Assembly: GCF_025919725.1 (NCBI RefSeq)
Contig: NZ_CP081495.1
Coordinates: forward strand, 744,001 to 808,000
DNA: 64,000 bases
DNA from: Flavobacterium agricola
GTDB lineage: Bacteria > Bacteroidota > Bacteroidia > Flavobacteriales > Flavobacteriaceae
Direction of reading: 5' to 3'
Below, in pieces: positions 46,698 to 54,584 of this stretch (positions are counted from its first letter, which is position 1; the number at the start of each line of letters is the position of its first letter). Under the pieces are notes generated by a model. That model had not been told where the DNA came from. It saw only the letters and a list, made by a program, of their open reading frames with translations, and searched no databases. Position numbers and translations under genes: made by a program.

Positions 46698-47540
46698 ATG
46701 AAACTAATTGTTGATAGCGGATCAACCAAGGCAGATTGGGTCGCTATTTACCCAGATAATACAACTCGTTTTTTTTCAACTTTAGGTTTAAATCCTGAAG
46801 TTTTACGTCAGGACGAAGTTATTTCTCGTTTAGATTATTCCATCGATATTCTTGAAATTAAAGATCAGGTTACCGAAATTCATTTTTACGGATCGGGCTG
46901 TGGTACCGACCGAATGAAAAGTTATTTAAAAAATATTTTAGAAGAATATTTTCCGCAAGCTGATATTTTAGTTGTAGAAGATACGTATGCTGCAGCTTAC
47001 GCAACAACGCCTAAAAATGAAAAAGCAATTGTTTGCATTTTAGGTACCGGATCAAATTGCAGTTATTTTGATGGCCAAAAATTGCATCAAAAGGTACAAT
47101 CTTTAGGTTATTTAATTATGGATGATGCAGGCGGTGTTCAGTTTGGCAGGTTGTTATTACGCGAATATTATTACAACCAAATGCCAGCGCATATTGCAAA
47201 AGCTTTTGCTGATGTAGTAGAAACCGATGCCGATTATATTAAAAATAATTTATACAAAAAGCCAAATCCAAATGCTTATTTAGCCGGAATTGCCAAGTTT
47301 ATTTTTGATTTTAAAGAAGATGCTTATATTAAAACATTAATAGAGCAGGAGATAACCCGATTTATTAAATATCATATTTTACAATATCCAGAAGCTTATC
47401 ATGTTCCTATAAACTTTATCGGATCATTAGCTTATTATTTACAACCCGAAATTACCAAGCTTTTACAACAACATCAATTAAACATTGGTACGGTATATCA
47501 AAAACCGATTGATGGTTTAATTACTTATCATAAAAATTAA
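46698..47540 (+). CDS. BadF/BadG-type ATPase, N-acetylglucosamine kinase-like
   Basis: A 280-residue ASKHA-fold kinase. The start LIVDSGSTKADWVAI is the phosphate-1 loop, FYGSGCGTDR and CILGTGSNCSYFDG the phosphate-2 region, and DDAGGVQFGRLLLREYYY the hinge. Bacteroidota homologues next to glycolytic genes are annotated as N-acetylglucosamine kinase-like, but the substrate cannot be proved here. It lies 1 base from mgsA, so the two form an operon. Confidence 0.85.
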   Translation: MKLIVDSGSTKADWVAIYPDNTTRFFSTLGLNPEVLRQDEVISRLDYSIDILEIKDQVTEIHFYGSGCGTDRMKSYLKNILEEYFPQADILVVEDTYAAAYATTPKNEKAIVCILGTGSNCSYFDGQKLHQKVQSLGYLIMDDAGGVQFGRLLLREYYYNQMPAHIAKAFADVVETDADYIKNNLYKKPNPNAYLAGIAKFIFDFKEDAYIKTLIEQEITRFIKYHILQYPEAYHVPINFIGSLAYYLQPEITKLLQQHQLNIGTVYQKPIDGLITYHKN

Positions 47541-47541
47541 C

Positions 47542-47916
47542 ATGGAAATAGCAATTATTGCCCACGATGGAATGAAGGCTGATATGGTTCAGTTTTTAAA
47601 CAACAACCTTGAATTTTTAAGAAACCCGAAGATTAATTTAATTGCTACTGGAACTACGGGCAGCAAAGCAGAAAAATTAGGGTTAAAAATTACAAAGTTT
47701 TTATCGGGTCCGAAAGGCGGAGATGCCCAAATTGCCGCACGCGTTGCAGAAGGTAAAACACAAATGGTTATTTTTTTTAAAGATCCTATGTCAAGCCATC
47801 CGCACGAACCAGATATTAACATGCTTATTCGTATTTGCGATGTGCACGATGTACCTTTAGCTACAAATGATGCTACTGCACAATTACTTTTTGAAGCTAT
47901 TGCTAATAAGTTATAA
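47542..47916 (+). CDS. mgsA: Methylglyoxal synthase
   Basis: A 124-residue enzyme with AHDGMKADMVQFL, the phosphate-binding GTTGSKAEKLG, the catalytic GPKGGDAQIAARVAEG (Asp61), and DPMSSHPHEPDI (His86, His88). It turns dihydroxyacetone phosphate into methylglyoxal, bypassing lower glycolysis when phosphate is short or sugar phosphates build up. Its position just after pfkA and gapA fits this role. It is at the short end of family lengths but looks complete. Confidence 0.95.
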   Translation: MEIAIIAHDGMKADMVQFLNNNLEFLRNPKINLIATGTTGSKAEKLGLKITKFLSGPKGGDAQIAARVAEGKTQMVIFFKDPMSSHPHEPDINMLIRICDVHDVPLATNDATAQLLFEAIANKL

Positions 47917-47917
47917 T

Positions 47918-47948
47918 AAAAAAGAGCCGTTTTAAACGGCTCTTTTTT
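47918..47948. terminator. Bidirectional terminator
   Basis: AAAAAAGAGCCGTTT and AAACGGCTCTTTTTT pair perfectly between the convergent mgsA and cyclotransferase genes. Confidence 0.88.
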
Positions 47949-49020
47949 ATTCAGTTATTTTTATTTCAAACATTTTATCCCAGTTTTTACCGGTAACAAA
48001 AAACGTATTGGTTTCTATATTATAAGCAATTCCGTTTAAAACATCAACATCCGGATGTTGTGTAATTTTTGTTTTTAAAGCACTTAAATCTAATACAGCT
48101 TCTATTTCTCCGGTTTCCGGATTAATAACCGCTACCGCATCCGATTGGTATAAATTCGCGTAAATTTTACCATTTACATATTCCATTTCGTTAATGGTTT
48201 GTATTTTAGAGCGGTTGCTATAAACTTTAACTTCTTTTACTTTTTGCTTGGTTTCTGGATCAACAAAATATAATTTTTCAGATCCGTCGGACATAATTAA
48301 GTTTGTACCGTCGTTCGTTAATCCCCAACCTTGAATTTGTGAAAAGTAAGGAAAGGTTTCTAAACGTTCTAACGTTTTGGCATCATAAACATAACCTTCT
48401 ACATTTCGCCAAGTTAATTGATAAATTTTATCATTTAAAACAGTTGCACCTTCGCCAAATACATCATCGGTTAATTCTACAATTTGTAAAACTTCGCCTG
48501 TTTTTGGATTAACACGACGAATGCTCGATTTACCACGTTTACCAGTTGGTCCTTCACCATTACCTGTACTTTCAATTAGCACATTGCCATCAAATTCTAA
48601 ACCTTGCGTATATGCACGTAAATCGTGCGGATACGTATTTACAATCGAATAATTTAAAGGTTTTATTTCTTGTGTGCCTAAAACTTCAACACGAGTCGAA
48701 ATAGGGGTTTCTACACCGTCTACAAATACTAATGCGCGTAAATAATTATAACCTAAATCGTAATCTTTTAAATTTACTTTAAAATCTTCAATTGCTTCTT
48801 TTTTACCAAGCTTTGTATTGTTAACATAATAAATAACCGAATCTATGGTATGGTTATCTGGGTTTAAAATTTTAAAATCAACTTGATCTGCTTTGGTATA
48901 AGTTGCTTTAAAAGTTGAATTATCGATAGAAAAGTTATAATTTTTATTTTTATTACTATCGGAACAGCTAAAAGATAAGGCACATAATGCGCTGAATCCG
49001 AAAAGTTTATATGTATTCAT
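47947..49020 (-). CDS. Glutaminyl-peptide cyclotransferase lipoprotein
   Basis: A 357-residue protein from MNTYKLFGFSALCALSFSCS, whose lipobox is LSFSC. The upstream ATG at 49068 would bury the signal, so 49020 is preferred. The C-terminal five-bladed propeller carries YPHDLRAYTQGLEFDGNVLIESTGNGE, INEMEYVNGKIYANLYQSDAV, and LNGIAYNIETNTFFVTGKNWDKMFEI, the signature of plant-type glutamine cyclotransferase. It would form N-terminal pyroglutamate on periplasmic peptides. It is a single-gene unit on the minus strand. Confidence 0.92.
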   Translation of the reverse strand: MNTYKLFGFSALCALSFSCSDSNKNKNYNFSIDNSTFKATYTKADQVDFKILNPDNHTIDSVIYYVNNTKLGKKEAIEDFKVNLKDYDLGYNYLRALVFVDGVETPISTRVEVLGTQEIKPLNYSIVNTYPHDLRAYTQGLEFDGNVLIESTGNGEGPTGKRGKSSIRRVNPKTGEVLQIVELTDDVFGEGATVLNDKIYQLTWRNVEGYVYDAKTLERLETFPYFSQIQGWGLTNDGTNLIMSDGSEKLYFVDPETKQKVKEVKVYSNRSKIQTINEMEYVNGKIYANLYQSDAVAVINPETGEIEAVLDLSALKTKITQHPDVDVLNGIAYNIETNTFFVTGKNWDKMFEIKITE

Positions 49021-49075
49021 AAATCGTGTTATTTTTAAAGCAATATAACACTTCCATTTTATTTTCACAATTAGA

Positions 49076-49106
49076 TTTGCAATAATAAAAAATGAATGTA
49101 TATTTG
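49076..49106 (+). promoter_or_regulatory. Promoter of SRP RNA copy 1
   Basis: TTTG at 49076-49079 and TATATTTG at 49099-49106, 19 bases apart, lie just before the RNA start at 49111. This is a near-ideal Bacteroidota promoter. Confidence 0.75.
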
Positions 49107-49110
49107 CAGT

Positions 49111-49204
49111 GGCAAGTCCTACACGACCAGCTCCTAATGACTCCTCCAGGGCGGGAACGCAGCAAAGGTAATTGGTTGTAGCGGTGCGATGTAGATCGCT
49201 TGCC
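49111..49204 (+). ncRNA. ffs: SRP RNA, small bacterial type (copy 1)
   Basis: The ends GGCAAG and CTTGCC pair as the terminal helix, and the apical part contains CCAGGGCGGGAACGCAGCAAAGG. That is the conserved SRP domain IV with a GGGAAC loop and the asymmetric AGCA internal loop that binds Ffh. A T run ends it. The RNA scaffolds the signal recognition particle for co-translational membrane targeting. An identical copy lies 261 bases downstream. Confidence 0.9.
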
Positions 49205-49337
49205 TTTTTTTATTACACAAAATCCTCAATATATAAATCTTCTCAGACTGAGAAGATTTTTTTATTCCTAATCTTTTGGCACTTAAAGGGTTTGCTTAGT
49301 ATTAAAATTTTGTAATCAAATTCTTTCTTATCTGCGC

Positions 49338-49367
49338 TTGTTTTACAAAAAAATGGATGTATATTTG
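49338..49367 (+). promoter_or_regulatory. Promoter of SRP RNA copy 2
   Basis: TTG at 49338-49340 and TATATTTG at 49360-49367 are 19 bases apart, so the second copy has its own complete promoter. Confidence 0.75.
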
Positions 49368-49371
49368 CAGC

Positions 49372-49465
49372 GGCAAGTCCTACACGACCAGCTCCTAATG
49401 ACTCCTCCAGGGCGGGAACGCAGCAAAGGTAATTGGTTGTAGCGGTGCGATGTAGATCGCTTGCC
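49372..49465 (+). ncRNA. ffs: SRP RNA, small bacterial type (copy 2)
   Basis: By eye, base for base the same as copy 1 over 94 nucleotides, including the terminal GGCAAG/CTTGCC helix and the domain IV loop, followed by its own T run. Both copies look functional. Having two SRP RNA genes side by side is unusual, since bacteria normally carry one. Confidence 0.88.
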
Positions 49466-49650
49466 TTTTTTTATTACAAAAACAACTCAATATATAAATC
49501 TTCTCAGGCTGAGAAGATTTTTTTTATTTACAAAATACTAACATTAAACAAATAGTATTTTCCCTGCCCTAAAATAAAATTTCGTAACTTGTCGTTAGTA
49601 ATTATAAGGGTTCTTGCTAGTTAAGGATCAAAAAACTAAACTACCATATT

Positions 49651-50481
49651 ATGAAAAAAATACTTTTTCCAACTGATTTTTCTGAAACATCATTCAATGC
49701 TTTTAAATATGCTTTAGAATTAGCCAATTTTTTAAAAGCTGAAATTCAGGTGCTGCATATTTTCGAATCTAAAACATTGAGCTCTTCGCGTTTGTCGCCA
49801 AAAACAATTGATGAATTTAAAGAAAATATAGAGCTAAAAGAATTTGAACATTTTAAAAGTTTTGGAACAAAATTTAGAGCAATTGCTGAAGAAATTGGAC
49901 GTGATGATATTAACTTTCAATATATTTTAGAATACGGCTATTTACTACCTGTTGTTCAGAAAAAAATTAAAGAAGAAGGTATTGATTTGGTAGTTATGGG
50001 AACTAATAACGATAAGGATTTTGAAACTTCGGTTTTAGGAAGCAATACCTACAATGTAATTTTACATACCGATGTACCAACCTTATGTGTGCCTAAAATA
50101 GCTGTGTATAAAAAAATAGAAAAAATGGTTTTTTCGACAGCTTTTTCACCTAAAGACGTTACTGCATTAAAATATTTTATTGACTTGGCCAATGATAACG
50201 ATTGTGAGGCAAAATGCGTTTATGTGGATTATAAAAACAGAAAGTACGACAACTTATTAAACGCTTGGAAAACAACTTTTTCTAAAGATAATATTGAATT
50301 TGTTATTTTAAAAGGAGATAATCCGGTAAAAGAAGTTACCGATTATATTGAGCGCGAAAATGTGGGGTTATTAACTACGGTAAAGTACAATAAAACCTTT
50401 TTTGAAAGTATTTTCACATCAAGTTTTACTAAAAAAATATCAAACCGCGTAAATATTCCTTTACTGGTTATTCATAATTAA
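49651..50481 (+). CDS. Tandem-domain universal stress protein
   Basis: A 276-residue cytoplasmic protein of two UspA domains. The first (1 to about 145) starts MKKILFPTDFSETSFNAFKYALELA and has DLVVMGTNNDKDFETSVLGSNTYNVI, where the usual ATP loop GxxGxxxxxxGS is degenerate. The second (from about 152) is more divergent and ends with NRVNIPLLVIHN. Such proteins are linked to stress survival. It stands alone, closed by a terminator. Confidence 0.9.
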   Translation: MKKILFPTDFSETSFNAFKYALELANFLKAEIQVLHIFESKTLSSSRLSPKTIDEFKENIELKEFEHFKSFGTKFRAIAEEIGRDDINFQYILEYGYLLPVVQKKIKEEGIDLVVMGTNNDKDFETSVLGSNTYNVILHTDVPTLCVPKIAVYKKIEKMVFSTAFSPKDVTALKYFIDLANDNDCEAKCVYVDYKNRKYDNLLNAWKTTFSKDNIEFVILKGDNPVKEVTDYIERENVGLLTTVKYNKTFFESIFTSSFTKKISNRVNIPLLVIHN

Positions 50482-50485
50482 AAAT

Positions 50486-50516
50486 AAAAAAGCATTTACT
50501 TGGTAAATGCTTTTTT
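50486..50516. terminator. Bidirectional terminator
   Basis: AAAAAGCATTTAC and GTAAATGCTTTTT pair around TTG between the stress protein and the converging NlpC/P60 gene. Confidence 0.88.
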
Positions 50517-50517
50517 A

Positions 50518-51276
50518 TTATACTATTTTTCTGATTACTCGTAATTTATGCGTATGCCTGCCGGTATCTACATTGTAAATGCCTTGATAATCTAATTTAT
50601 CAATTCGTACTTGTCCTGAAGCATGAATAATAAAGTTATTGGCTAAAATAATTCCGACATGAATAATTTTACCTTCTTCATTATCAAAAAAGGCTAAATC
50701 TCCAGGTTCTGCTTCTTCAATAAAACTTAAAACTTCGCCAACGGCTGCTTGTTGATAGGCATCTCGTGGAATTGCATATCCAGCTGTTTTATATACCATT
50801 TGTGTAAAACCAGAACAATCTATTCCAAATGGTGTTTTACCACCCCATAAATAGGGTGCATTTAAATATAAATAAGCGGTGTTTAGAATAACTTCTTTGT
50901 TTTTTCCTTGATATAAAGTTCCATCAAAACTAAAATTAAATGTATTTATATCAGGTAACGATAAAAAGCGTAAATCAGAGCCTAAATGAATAGGTAATAA
51001 CAAGCCATTTTCTGCAGATACGTATTCAATAATATCCCCGGAAACAGCTAGGGGTGTTTTTTGAAGAGTTGCAAAACTTGTTTCACTAATTTTAAAAACT
51101 TGCTTGGCATCAACCCATCCTTCGTACTGATCGTATTCTAAAACAATTTTATACCAACTACCTTGTTCTTCCGTAATTTTAAAAAAATCACCAAAAAGAA
51201 CTTGTGTGGTCATCTCACTTCTGTCGTTAGGTTCCAATCGTAACGGAATATTAGCTAATATACAAATACCATGCAT
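50518..51276 (-). CDS. NlpC/P60-family (C40) hydrolase with SH3 domains
   Basis: A 252-residue protein. The N-terminal bacterial SH3-like part (GICILANIPLRLEPNDRSEMTTQVLFGD..YEGWVD) precedes a C40 cysteine peptidase with catalytic Cys in FGIDCSGFTQMVY, His in GKIIHVGIIL, and a third polar residue in NFIIHASGQVRID. These enzymes cut gamma-D-Glu-diaminopimelate or related peptidoglycan stem peptides. No signal peptide is visible, so it may act on recycled muropeptides in the cytosol, like YkfC. Confidence 0.9.
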   Translation of the reverse strand: MHGICILANIPLRLEPNDRSEMTTQVLFGDFFKITEEQGSWYKIVLEYDQYEGWVDAKQVFKISETSFATLQKTPLAVSGDIIEYVSAENGLLLPIHLGSDLRFLSLPDINTFNFSFDGTLYQGKNKEVILNTAYLYLNAPYLWGGKTPFGIDCSGFTQMVYKTAGYAIPRDAYQQAAVGEVLSFIEEAEPGDLAFFDNEEGKIIHVGIILANNFIIHASGQVRIDKLDYQGIYNVDTGRHTHKLRVIRKIV

Positions 51277-51302
51277 GTAATAAATTTTTTACAAAAATAC
51301 AA

Positions 51303-51327
51303 AAACCTTATTCATAACAAATAAGGC
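51303..51327 (-). terminator. Terminator of the thiolase gene
   Basis: CCTTATT and AATAAGG pair 26 bases past the thiolase stop, and a T run follows on the minus strand. Confidence 0.7.
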
Positions 51328-51352
51328 TTCTGTTTTTATTCTTAATTTTAAT

Positions 51353-52531
51353 TTAGGCTTTTTGAAGTACCACAGCAGATGCGCCGCCGCCGCCGTTGCA
51401 AATTGCTGCAGCTCCGTATTTTCCGTTGTTTTGTTGTAAAACATGAACTAAGGTTACTAAGATACGAGCACCAGAACAACCTAGCGGATGCCCTAAAGAT
51501 ACAGCGCCTCCGTTAACATTTACTTTTGTTGCATCTAATTTAAGTAAATCGGTATTTACCATACCTACAACAGAAAAAGCTTCGTTAAATTCAAAATAAT
51601 CTATGTCAGTAGTTTTTAAATTTGCTTTTTCTAAAGCTTTTGGTAAAGCTTTTGCTGGCGCAGTTGTAAAAAACTGAGGTTCATGCGCTGCATCAGCATA
51701 TGAAACAAGATAGGCTAGTGGTTTTAAATTAAGTTCTTTAGCTTTTTCTTCGCTCATTAGTACCAAAGCGGCAGCACCATCATTAATTGTCGATGCATTA
51801 GCAGCAGTTACGGTACCAGTTTTAGTGAAAGCCGGTGATAAGCTAGGTATTTTATCTAATTTAACGTTAGTAAATTCTTCATCTTTAGCAAAAATAATTG
51901 GTTCTCCACGACGTTGAGGAACTTCTACCGGAACAATTTCATCATTAAATTTACCTGCTTCCCATGCTGCAGCCGATTTTTTGTAAGATCCTATAGCAAA
52001 TTCATCTTGCTGTTCACGGGTATACTTATACTTTTCAGCACATAAATCTGCAGAAACACCCATTGCATTATTATCATACGCATCTAAAAGACCGTCTTTT
52101 TGTAAGCCATCTATTAAAGTAGATGGGCCAAACTTAACACCGTTACGCATATGTACGTAATGTGGTATTTGACTCATATTTTCCATTCCACCAGCAACTA
52201 CAACGTCAGCATCGCCTAATAAAATTGCTTGAGCACCTTGCATAACTGCTTTCATACCTGAGGCACAAACTTTGTTTACGGTAGTACAAGGTACCGTGTT
52301 TGGAATTCCAGCTTTTAATGCAGCTTGTCTTGCTGGCGCTTGTCCTTCGCCTGCCTGAATTACATTACCCATTAAAACTTCATCCACATATTTAGGATCT
52401 AAATTAATTTTAGCTAGTGCACCTTGTATTGCAGTTGCTCCTAATTGTGTTGCAGGAACTGATGCTAAAGATCCTAGAAAAGAACCAATAGGTGTTCTAA
52501 CAGCCGATACAATTACAACTTTTTTACTCAT
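51353..52531 (-). CDS. Acetyl-CoA C-acetyltransferase (thiolase)
   Basis: A 392-residue thiolase: VRTPIGSFLGSLASVPATQLG, Cys89 in VNKVCASGMKAV, GGMENMSQIPHYV, the NEAFSVV box, and GHPLGCSGARILVTL ending with CNGGGGASA. It resembles biosynthetic AtoB/PhaA-type enzymes more than FadA at 23561 because of the GGGGAS end. It interconverts two acetyl-CoA and acetoacetyl-CoA, in ketone-body or branched-chain breakdown. It stands alone on the minus strand. Confidence 0.92.
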   Translation of the reverse strand: MSKKVVIVSAVRTPIGSFLGSLASVPATQLGATAIQGALAKINLDPKYVDEVLMGNVIQAGEGQAPARQAALKAGIPNTVPCTTVNKVCASGMKAVMQGAQAILLGDADVVVAGGMENMSQIPHYVHMRNGVKFGPSTLIDGLQKDGLLDAYDNNAMGVSADLCAEKYKYTREQQDEFAIGSYKKSAAAWEAGKFNDEIVPVEVPQRRGEPIIFAKDEEFTNVKLDKIPSLSPAFTKTGTVTAANASTINDGAAALVLMSEEKAKELNLKPLAYLVSYADAAHEPQFFTTAPAKALPKALEKANLKTTDIDYFEFNEAFSVVGMVNTDLLKLDATKVNVNGGAVSLGHPLGCSGARILVTLVHVLQQNNGKYGAAAICNGGGGASAVVLQKA

Positions 52532-52730
52532 ATTATAGATTTTGTTTGTTTTCTATTGCTAATATACTAATTTGAGGTTATTAAAAATATAGAAGCTCAA
52601 TTTTTAATTCTTTTTCTCTTTATTTATCTAAGTTAACTTACTATTAAAAAAAAGTTGCCTTTGTAATTGATTGAAATCTAAATCCTTAATAAAAAGATAA
52701 AAAAAAAAGACGAAAAAAGGCATGATATTA

Positions 52731-52762
52731 TTTGGAAACATAGAGTCTTTGCTCTACATTTG
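52731..52762 (+). promoter_or_regulatory. Promoter of tRNA cluster 1
   Basis: TTTG at 52731-52734 and TACATTTG at 52755-52762 fit the -33/-7 pattern 42 bases before the first tRNA. Confidence 0.6.
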
Positions 52763-52803
52763 CACTCGCAAAACGGTTGATAAATCAGCCGTTCGCAAAG
52801 CAA

Positions 52804-52887
52804 GGAGAGGTGCCGGAGTGGTAACGGAGCAGATTGCTAATCTGTCATCGGGTAACCGATGCCAGGGTTCGAGTCCCTGTCTCTCCG
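52804..52887 (+). tRNA. tRNA-Ser (GCT), copy 1
   Basis: The acceptor arm GGAGAGG pairs with the 3' CTCTCC, the anticodon loop is TTGCTAA, and a class II variable arm CATCGG-GTAA-CCGATG is present. The T loop is GGTTCGAGTCC, discriminator G, and CCA is not encoded. Confidence 0.95.
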
Positions 52888-52894
52888 CTTTTTT

Positions 52895-52969
52895 CGGGGT
52901 GTAGCGTAGCCCGGTTATCGCGCCTGGTTTGGGACCAGGAGGTCGCAGGTTCGAATCCTGCCACCCCGA
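52895..52969 (+). tRNA. tRNA-Pro (TGG), copy 1
   Basis: CGGGGTG pairs with CACCCCG, the anticodon loop is TTTGGGA (TGG) within CCTGG..CCAGG, and the T loop is GGTTCGAATCC. It lies 7 bases after tRNA-Ser; no CCA is encoded. Confidence 0.95.
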
Positions 52970-52982
52970 CGGAAAAAATAAT

Positions 52983-53056
<74 letters not shown>

Positions 53057-53082
53057 CAACAGTAAATATAAATTAACAAGTA

Positions 53083-53113
53083 TTTGTTTACTTCATTTTA
53101 ATATTTATATTTG
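53083..53113 (+). promoter_or_regulatory. Promoter of tRNA cluster 2
   Basis: TTTG at 53083-53086 and TATATTTG at 53106-53113 are 19 bases apart, a strong consensus match. It lies in the non-repeated spacer, so the second copy can be transcribed independently. Confidence 0.75.
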
Positions 53114-53133
53114 CAAAACTTAATTTAAAAATA

Positions 53134-53217
53134 GGAGAGGTGCCGGAGTGGTAACGGAGCAGATTGCTAATCTGTCATCGGGTAACCGATGCCAGGGTTC
53201 GAGTCCCTGTCTCTCCG
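53134..53217 (+). tRNA. tRNA-Ser (GCT), copy 2
   Basis: Identical to the tRNA-Ser at 52804, shifted by 330 bases, with the same class II variable arm and GCT anticodon. Confidence 0.95.
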
Positions 53218-53224
53218 CTTTTTT

Positions 53225-53299
53225 CGGGGTGTAGCGTAGCCCGGTTATCGCGCCTGGTTTGGGACCAGGAGGTCGCAGGTTCGAATCCTGCCACCCCGA
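53225..53299 (+). tRNA. tRNA-Pro (TGG), copy 2
   Basis: Identical to the tRNA-Pro at 52895, with intact acceptor, anticodon and T arms. Confidence 0.95.
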
Positions 53300-53312
53300 C
53301 GGAAAAAATAAT

Positions 53313-53386
<74 letters not shown>

Positions 53387-53387
53387 C

Positions 53388-53420
53388 AAAGCCCGATATT
53401 TAATATCGGGCTTTGCTTTT
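53388..53420. terminator. Terminator of the tRNA cluster
   Basis: AAAGCCCGATATT and AATATCGGGCTTT form a 13-base stem. The hairpin directly follows the last tRNA and probably also serves the converging lipoprotein gene. Confidence 0.85.
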
Positions 53421-53950
53421 TAATGTAATACAACAAAATTGTATATATTTTTATAATCTACAACCGTTGTACTTATATTTACTGTAGGATTTGGGTTGTT
53501 GTTTTTAGAAATGACCCCTATTTGCTCCGGTTTAAAGCCTGCATCAAATCTTAATCTGTAAGAACCTACCTCTGGTAAGTAAATAGCTTCTCTGCCTTTA
53601 TAAAAGGCACCATTTAAAACAATTGGAACTTCAGAAGTATTTATTCCATTTTTATAAACAATCCATTCTTTATTATTCCATTTTTCTAACGAATAGGCCA
53701 ATAAAAAATATGGAGATTTAGTTGTTTCATACAAGTTTGTGGGCAATTCATCTGTTTCGCCTTGTAATAAATTAGGGAAAGAAATAGTAAAAACTAGCGA
53801 ATCGTTTCTAAAATAAAAATTATTTCCTTCAATACTTACTAAATTCGGAGCTTCTATATAAACGGTATTATAAAACTGATCGTCCGTATGATTGCAGGCA
53901 GCTAATAAACTTAAAGAGCCAATAGCTAATATTTGTATTATTTTTTTCAT
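53420..53950 (-). CDS. Hypothetical lipoprotein
   Basis: A 176-residue lipoprotein from MKKIIQILAIGSLSLLAAC (lipobox LAAC); the extra upstream Met codons (from 53959) are less likely starts. The mature part is beta-rich with FNTVYIEAPNLVSIEGNNFYFRND and a late VGSYRLRFDAGFKPEQIGV. I do not recognise the family. It is last in a four-gene operon with an outer-membrane-type protein and a transglutaminase-like protein, so an envelope role is likely. Confidence 0.75.
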   Translation of the reverse strand: MKKIIQILAIGSLSLLAACNHTDDQFYNTVYIEAPNLVSIEGNNFYFRNDSLVFTISFPNLLQGETDELPTNLYETTKSPYFLLAYSLEKWNNKEWIVYKNGINTSEVPIVLNGAFYKGREAIYLPEVGSYRLRFDAGFKPEQIGVISKNNNPNPTVNISTTVVDYKNIYNFVVLH

Positions 53951-53959
53951 AAGCATCAA

Positions 53960-54580
53960 TTAAAAAAAATATCCTACGTTTAAAGCATAACGCGGCACAT
54001 ATTTAGGTGACTTTTCATTAAATAAATTAACACTGCTACCGCCTAAAACTTCAACGCTAAAACGTTTTTTTATTCTGGTTTTAAAACCTAAACTTAAACC
54101 AGGAGCAATATCTAAATAATTGCTTTGTTTTATTGTATAAACATAACTGCCATTATTTACTAATGCATCTAATGTTTTATGCTTTCCGCCGTTAATGGCT
54201 AAAAAACCTTCTATAAAAACAAATTTAACCTGATCTTTAGTTAAGGCATAACGTGCATATGGAATGATTTCGTACTGTGGTAAATTAAAGTATTTATCGG
54301 TTTCGAAAGAATTTTTACGAGATTTATTTTGATGAAAATTGATGCTCATTCCAAAATACCATTGTAATCTGGACTGATATTCGTAAGAAAACTGAATTTT
54401 TTGATTGATAGCTAAGGATAATAAATCAAATTTAATTTCATGTGGATGGGGCACATAATTTACTTCTCTAAACAAATCGTAATTTTCTTTCTTCTTTTTA
54501 AACAGTTTTTCGGGCAATATATGCTGAGCAAATGCCGTAATGGAAATTAGGCATACAAAGGTTAAAAGGCATCTTTTCAT
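53960..54580 (-). CDS. Predicted outer-membrane beta-barrel protein
   Basis: A 206-residue protein with signal peptide MKRCLLTFVCLISITAFAQ. The mature part alternates short amphipathic strands (IKFDLLSLAINQKIQFSYEYQS, YEIIPYARYALTKDQVKFVFIEGFLAINGGK, LDIAPGLSLGFKTRI) and ends with a terminal Phe (LNVGYFF), as expected for a small barrel like DUF3575 proteins. It lies 9 bases before the lipoprotein start and 4 after the transglutaminase-like gene. Confidence 0.75.
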   Translation of the reverse strand: MKRCLLTFVCLISITAFAQHILPEKLFKKKKENYDLFREVNYVPHPHEIKFDLLSLAINQKIQFSYEYQSRLQWYFGMSINFHQNKSRKNSFETDKYFNLPQYEIIPYARYALTKDQVKFVFIEGFLAINGGKHKTLDALVNNGSYVYTIKQSNYLDIAPGLSLGFKTRIKKRFSVEVLGGSSVNLFNEKSPKYVPRYALNVGYFF

Positions 54581-54584
54581 AAAA

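Larger units (their letters stand above)
49092..49523 (+). repeat. Tandem duplication carrying the SRP RNA gene
   Basis: Segments 49092-49262 and 49353-49523 are near-identical copies 261 bases apart. Each holds a -7 promoter box, the 94-base RNA, a T run, and a downstream hairpin (AATCTTCTCA/TGAGAAGATT at 49236-49258 and 49497-49519). The RNA genes match exactly; the flanks differ at a few bases. The roughly 90 bases between the copies are not repeated. Confidence 0.9.

Noticed and set aside
49092..49523. CRISPR-like or mobile repeat
   Set aside because: The two units are explained by SRP RNA gene duplication; there are only two copies and no terminal repeats or transposase.
52722..52904. 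A 60-residue plus-strand frame
   Set aside because: It reads through the promoter and tRNA-Ser and has no protein-like composition.
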